Of a DNA stretch of 64,000 bases, positions 60,379 through 64,000 are shown in pieces. Position numbers and translations under genes: made by a program. Below the pieces are notes generated by a model. That model was not told the DNA's origin and did not search any database. It saw nothing but the letters and a program-made list of their open reading frames with translations. The DNA is taken from NCBI GenBank assembly GCA_029244985.1, contig JAQWQD010000010.1, positions 1 to 64,000 of the forward strand, in the 5' to 3' direction. Source of the DNA: Gammaproteobacteria bacterium (GTDB lineage: Bacteria; Pseudomonadota; Gammaproteobacteria; Pseudomonadales; Pseudohongiellaceae). Position 1 is the stretch's first letter. Every line of letters starts with the position of its first letter.

Positions 60379-61824
60379 TTAATTTTTTTCTTCTATTACG
60401 GCTTTCCAAAAGTATTTCCTGAAGCCTCGTGCTGGGTCGAATTGCCTGATTCGAAAATGCACTGAAACTTTGGAACCAGACTCGATACCACCTTCTTCAA
60501 CTTCCGTGAAATCCATCATAATTTTACCACCGCCATCGAACTGCACCATGCCAAAATAGGCAGGCGGACTCCAATCAAATGTTAAGCGGTCAGCAGTCCA
60601 AGTGACTACACTGCCTTGTTTGTCAGCAAACGAGTAATCATCTTGACTGTTTAAGGCGTTACAATCAGGATTTACGCAGTACTTCTCTTTTGGGATTTGT
60701 ACGGTGCCGCATTCACGGCATTTGCCTCCTAGAAAACTTGTGAGAAAATCTTTTCTTCGGTTATACCCAGAGAGGTAAGTCTGTTTGTCTGCTTCACCGC
60801 GCTTGCCAATGTCCCGCTCAATCAAATTATTAAAGCCCAGAAATTTATTGTAATTATTTTCTTCTCGACGACGCGCTAGCGCTCCACTAACATTTAACGC
60901 AGGCTTGTAATTAGTAATCGCATCAGTTGCTTTCAATAAAATGGCGTCACAGCCCTGCCCAAATCCAATCATCAGAATATGATCACCAGGATTTGAATCT
61001 TCCAACGCTTTTGCTAATAGTAAGATTGGTTGAGCAGCGCCAGCTACACCGACTGTTGAAATTTGATTATCAACTAATGCAGTAACGTCTATGCCAAGTT
61101 TTTTCGCTAAGACTCCTGGTGTGCGAGACTGGTCAGTTGGAAGGATGAAGTGATTAATATCTTCAGTACTCAGTGATGCCGACTGGAGCAATTTTTTAAC
61201 AACAGCCGGCACAGTTTTCATAAATCCTTCATCGCGGATCCAACGCTCTTCCCAATCATAGTCAAAACTGGATTCTTCGCCACGATAATGATCCACAAAA
61301 TCTACGGCTAAGGTTTCGATGCCCACACACTCTGCAATCACATTCTCAGAACCAATGAGAACTGAAGCGGCGGCATCGCCCCATAACATTTCTGCTCTGG
61401 AGCCTGCTTTGCTTCTTCGATGTTCGGAAGCTACCAGTAGCGAGTCTCCCTCCGCTTTTGACTCTAACAATGAAATTAAAGCAGAGGTAGCAGCCCGCTG
61501 AGAAGCCCCTATATCCATGGTGCGAATTTGATTGTCAATGTTGAGCGCTTCGCTAACCACGACAGAATTTTGTCGATCTAGAAAAGGAAACGTGGTCGAA
61601 GCTAAATACAATGAAGAAAGTTTGACGTCTTGATTCGATGAAAGGCACTCACTGGCCGCTTCAACAGCCATGGTGATCACATCTTCATCCCAATTACAGA
61701 TCGCCCGCTCACCTTTGCCGAGAGATTTTAAGCCCGCATCAAACCAAGCATTTGCATCAGCTACAGCTTTTTTGTTGAGCCTAGCGCGAGGGATGTAGAC
61801 GCCATAAGCGCTAATACCAATCAT
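60379..61824 (-). CDS. HMG-CoA-synthase/KAS-III-like protein fused to DUF35 zinc-ribbon/OB domain
   Basis: The 481 residues have a thiolase-fold domain (about 1-330). A C-terminal DUF35 region contains a four-cysteine zinc ribbon (C-R-E-C-G, then C-V-N-P-D-C) and an OB fold. In the condensing-enzyme domain the nucleophile position reads D-I-G-A-S-Q-R-A, i.e. Ser108/Gln109 where active enzymes have Cys, so ordinary Claisen condensation is unlikely. Thiolase-like proteins paired with DUF35 partners act as retro-aldolases in steroid side-chain breakdown (family knowledge). An aldolase-like or structural role is inferred. AGAGG lies 7 nt before the ATG. Confidence 0.85.
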   Translation of the reverse strand: MIGISAYGVYIPRARLNKKAVADANAWFDAGLKSLGKGERAICNWDEDVITMAVEAASECLSSNQDVKLSSLYLASTTFPFLDRQNSVVVSEALNIDNQIRTMDIGASQRAATSALISLLESKAEGDSLLVASEHRRSKAGSRAEMLWGDAAASVLIGSENVIAECVGIETLAVDFVDHYRGEESSFDYDWEERWIRDEGFMKTVPAVVKKLLQSASLSTEDINHFILPTDQSRTPGVLAKKLGIDVTALVDNQISTVGVAGAAQPILLLAKALEDSNPGDHILMIGFGQGCDAILLKATDAITNYKPALNVSGALARRREENNYNKFLGFNNLIERDIGKRGEADKQTYLSGYNRRKDFLTSFLGGKCRECGTVQIPKEKYCVNPDCNALNSQDDYSFADKQGSVVTWTADRLTFDWSPPAYFGMVQFDGGGKIMMDFTEVEEGGIESGSKVSVHFRIRQFDPARGFRKYFWKAVIEEKN

Positions 61825-61834
61825 AATTTTCCTC

Positions 61835-62974
61835 TTAAACTGTTCGCCCTATTACTAACTTCATTATCTCTGACGTGCCGCCATAGATGCGCCTTACTCG
61901 AGAATCAACAAACAAACGAGAGATAGGGTACTCACTCATGTACCCGTATCCACCAAACAACTGCAGACAGGCATCAACAATTTTATTGCCGCTTTCCGTC
62001 GTCCAAAGTTTCGCCATTGCTCCTTCTTCTGGTGTAAGTTTACCTTCGGTAGTTTTAACCAGACACTGATCGATATAAGACCAACCAACAGCAAGGTCTG
62101 TTTTCATCTCTGCCAGTTTGAACTGAGTATTTTGAAATTCGTAAACTTGCTTACCGAAGGCTTTTCTTTCTTTGACGTACTCCACGGTTAATTCATAGGC
62201 CCGCTGAGCCTCTGCCAGAGCACGGCAAGCAATAGTGATTCTTTCTCTGGGAAGTTCGTTCATTAATACTGCAAAGCCCCCACCTTCCTTTCCCAACACA
62301 TTAGAAATTGGAACTCGAACATCGGCGAAAAACATTTCGGAAGTGTCTGCTGCTTTCTGGCCGATCTTTTCGAGATTGCGCCCACGACTGAATCCTTCCC
62401 TCTCGGTTTCCACGATTATTAGACTTACACCCCTAGCGCCAGCTTCAGGATCAGTTGAACAGGCTAGCAGGACAAAGTCACAATTTTGTCCATTAGTAAT
62501 GAATGTCTTCTGGCCATTGATTACGTAGTCATCGCCATCTCTAACTGCAGAGGTTCGAACCGCTTTCAGATCGCTGCCGCAGCCAGGCTCGGTCATGCCA
62601 ATAGCAGGGATGGATTCGCCCGTCACCATTCTCGGTAACCAGTATTTCTTTTGTTCTTCAGAGCCACTATGTAATAAATAGTAAGCGACTATATCGGACG
62701 ACACTGAAAACCCGACGCTAGCACCACCGATGGCATAACCCACTTCTTCGGAAAGTATCATGTTGTAGAGAAAGTCAGCGCCAGGGCCGCCATATTCCTC
62801 AGGAATACCGCAGCAATGGAAGCCATTCTCCCCTGCCTTAAGCCAAAATTCCTTCGGAAGCCTCCCCGCTTTCTCCCAACTTTCGATATTTGGCTCTAGT
62901 TCTTCCCGGAAAAAACGTCTGGCGTTACTGCGAAAGAGCTCATGATCACTATTGAAGATTGCACGATCGTGCAT
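61835..62974 (-). CDS. Acyl-CoA dehydrogenase, first gene of the acyl-CoA operon
   Basis: This 379-residue acyl-CoA dehydrogenase of standard length has E-Y-G-G-P-G-A-D, I-G-M-T-E-P-G-C-G-S-D-L, I-N-G-Q-K-T-F-I-T-N-G and a C-terminal Y-G-G-T-S-E-I. The last motif has Gly where short/medium-chain enzymes have the catalytic Glu, so the base must be elsewhere, as in isovaleryl- and long-chain enzymes. Together with the longer dehydrogenase this gives two FAD enzymes in the operon. The promoter should lie in the 280-bp gap upstream (62975-63255). Confidence 0.9.
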   Translation of the reverse strand: MHDRAIFNSDHELFRSNARRFFREELEPNIESWEKAGRLPKEFWLKAGENGFHCCGIPEEYGGPGADFLYNMILSEEVGYAIGGASVGFSVSSDIVAYYLLHSGSEEQKKYWLPRMVTGESIPAIGMTEPGCGSDLKAVRTSAVRDGDDYVINGQKTFITNGQNCDFVLLACSTDPEAGARGVSLIIVETEREGFSRGRNLEKIGQKAADTSEMFFADVRVPISNVLGKEGGGFAVLMNELPRERITIACRALAEAQRAYELTVEYVKERKAFGKQVYEFQNTQFKLAEMKTDLAVGWSYIDQCLVKTTEGKLTPEEGAMAKLWTTESGNKIVDACLQLFGGYGYMSEYPISRLFVDSRVRRIYGGTSEIMKLVIGRTV

Positions 62975-63255
62975 ATTGCTACGGTCCTCTTACTCTATTT
63001 GTGTGTCGACTAAAATGGATCGCAGATTCTAATCGAAATGGACAATAATTGCGATCTAGGGCAGGGTAAGGCCTTAGTCTAGCTAGCGCATAGATTGGGT
63101 TAAAGAACCCTTGAGAAAAAAGTACTAAACAACCAGAGTCCTGTGTTTTAGGAATATCAGATTCACTCGAAATGCATAAGCCACCCATCTAAAAATAGTG
63201 CCGCAAGAATTAGTGAATGGAAAGTCTAGTAGGTCGCAAGTTATATATAGCGCTG

Positions 63256-64000
63256 TTAGCGCCTGTCAGTGATTGCAGCGTCAATAAGTTGCGAGAAATT
63301 TTCCCGAAAGCCACCGCCGCTAGAGGGAGAAACTTGCGCCATAATCACAATAACAGTGTTTTGTATTGGATCGATAAAATAACGCGTTCCAGCTGAGCCA
63401 TCCCACCAAATAGTGCCTTCTGATATGGGAAAACTATAGGCATTAGGATCAAGCACGAGATTAAAGCCACCCCAAGTCCAGCCCGAGCCAGCCCAATATC
63501 CATTCGAACCAATAGGCATAGCCCGTTCCGGTACCGCATTTTCAAACATCAGGTTGACGGTACTTTCTTGAAACAAACGCTCCCCTTGAAACAAACCGCC
63601 ATCGAGAAGCATCTGTGAGAAATTCACAAAATCCATGACAGATGACAACAGACCCACCCCTCCTTCAATCAATCGCGGTCGCATAGTGAAAGGAATTGCT
63701 TCAATCTGATAAGGGAGTAGTTCGCCGTTGGTAGGGCGATAAACAGTGGCAAGACGGTCGCGATCAGAGCCGCTAGCCCAAAACTTAGTTCCTTGCATGT
63801 TTAGCCGCTGCAACAATTCTTCTTGAAGAAATTCTTCAAAAGGTCGCTCCGCCCAGACTTCGATAAGTTTCCCGATGATGGTCGCATGAATTCCGTAACG
63901 AAATTCGGTTCCTGGATCGTGAAAAAGAGGAATACGAGCTGCGTTGTCGACCATTTGATCAAGAGTAATGTTTCTATCTCTAACAGAATTTTCACGATAC
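63256..64000 (-). CDS. Beta-lactamase-family serine hydrolase, N-terminus outside window
   Basis: The frame is open to the window edge on its 5' side; 248 C-terminal residues are visible. It matches class C beta-lactamase/esterase-like proteins: H-D-P-G-T-E-F-R-Y-G-I-H (the catalytic Tyr motif), L-I-E-G-G-V-G-L-L-S-S-V-M-D-F near the middle, and W-W-D-G-S-A-G-T. The last is the W-x-G equivalent of the third K-T-G motif in the esterase subgroup. The S-x-x-K motif is expected beyond the window. It is probably an exported esterase or peptidase. It is transcribed leftward and its 3' end faces the acyl-CoA operon promoter. Confidence 0.85.
   Translation of the reverse strand, partial: YRENSVRDRNITLDQMVDNAARIPLFHDPGTEFRYGIHATIIGKLIEVWAERPFEEFLQEELLQRLNMQGTKFWASGSDRDRLATVYRPTNGELLPYQIEAIPFTMRPRLIEGGVGLLSSVMDFVNFSQMLLDGGLFQGERLFQESTVNLMFENAVPERAMPIGSNGYWAGSGWTWGGFNLVLDPNAYSFPISEGTIWWDGSAGTRYFIDPIQNTVIVIMAQVSPSSGGGFRENFSQLIDAAITDRR

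Noticed and set aside
1..64000. Mobile elements, CRISPR arrays or prophage genes
   Set aside because: No transposase, integrase, phage structural gene, regularly spaced repeat array or flanking direct repeats were recognised on either strand.

Overview
The window reads as a chromosomal piece of a free-living, probably marine, heterotrophic gammaproteobacterium of moderate-to-low GC. That placement is an inference from gene style: a LiuR-type MerR regulator, an aromatic-amine-dehydrogenase-like cluster, many exported catabolic enzymes and several acyl-CoA enzymes. No rRNA, tRNA, CRISPR array, prophage or insertion sequence was recognised. Genes are dense on both strands. The first gene (AhpD-like) and the last gene (beta-lactamase-family hydrolase) are cut by the window edges.

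The most interesting signal is a pair of genes far apart (about 0-1 kb and 50.9-51.5 kb) in which an in-frame TGA sits exactly where a redox-active cysteine belongs. One is an AhpD-like protein (CxxC becomes Cys-Phe-Tyr-TGA). The other is a DsbA/FrnE-like thiol-disulfide oxidoreductase (CPWC becomes TGA-Pro-Trp-Cys). Both TGAs are followed within about 17-21 nt by a small hairpin with a G in its loop, as expected of a bacterial SECIS element. The simplest reading is that both are selenoproteins, so the organism should carry selA/selB/selC/selD.

Layout. 0-20 kb: SSS symporter, frameshifted DUF1330 gene, D-aminoacylase-type amidohydrolase, VOC protein, secreted beta-propeller, a split-barrel/epoxide-hydrolase fusion, a second amidohydrolase, an exported methyltransferase-like protein, a YghU-type GST, an amidase, two Tat-exported PLP aminotransferases, a secreted M20 hydrolase and a carotenoid oxygenase. 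20-31 kb: a degenerate MBL protein, an acyl-CoA ligase divergent from liuR across a perfect LiuR-like palindrome, a deletion remnant of liuA, liuB, a PQQ dehydrogenase, a lipoprotein, a GST, an enoyl-CoA hydratase and a CoA transferase. 31-35.6 kb: NHL protein, exported zinc-less MDR, secreted unknown, YeeE/YedE transporter. 35.8-40.3 kb: a TTQ amine dehydrogenase operon (B-E-D-A-cytochrome c-sulfite-oxidase-like). 40.5-50.7 kb: cold-shock protein, methyltransferase, lipoprotein, alkylsulfatase, GNAT, NHL and TPR proteins, and a cytochrome c/PQQ sugar dehydrogenase fusion. 50.9-52.4 kb: the DsbA/FrnE selenoprotein candidate and a halohydrin-dehalogenase-like SDR. 52.5-63 kb: one long leftward acyl-CoA operon (two acyl-CoA dehydrogenases, HMG-CoA-synthase-like/DUF35 protein, SCP-x-type thiolase, SDR, MaoC hydratase, CoA transferase, acyl-CoA ligase) that looks like a complete beta-oxidation spiral for an unusual acid.

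Together the genes describe a cell that processes amines, N-acylated and other amino-acid derivatives, alkyl sulfates and sugars largely in the periplasm. Electrons would go to cytochrome c through PQQ and TTQ enzymes, and the acids would be finished by CoA-linked pathways in the cytoplasm. All function calls rest on motif and family recognition by eye; no database search was run.
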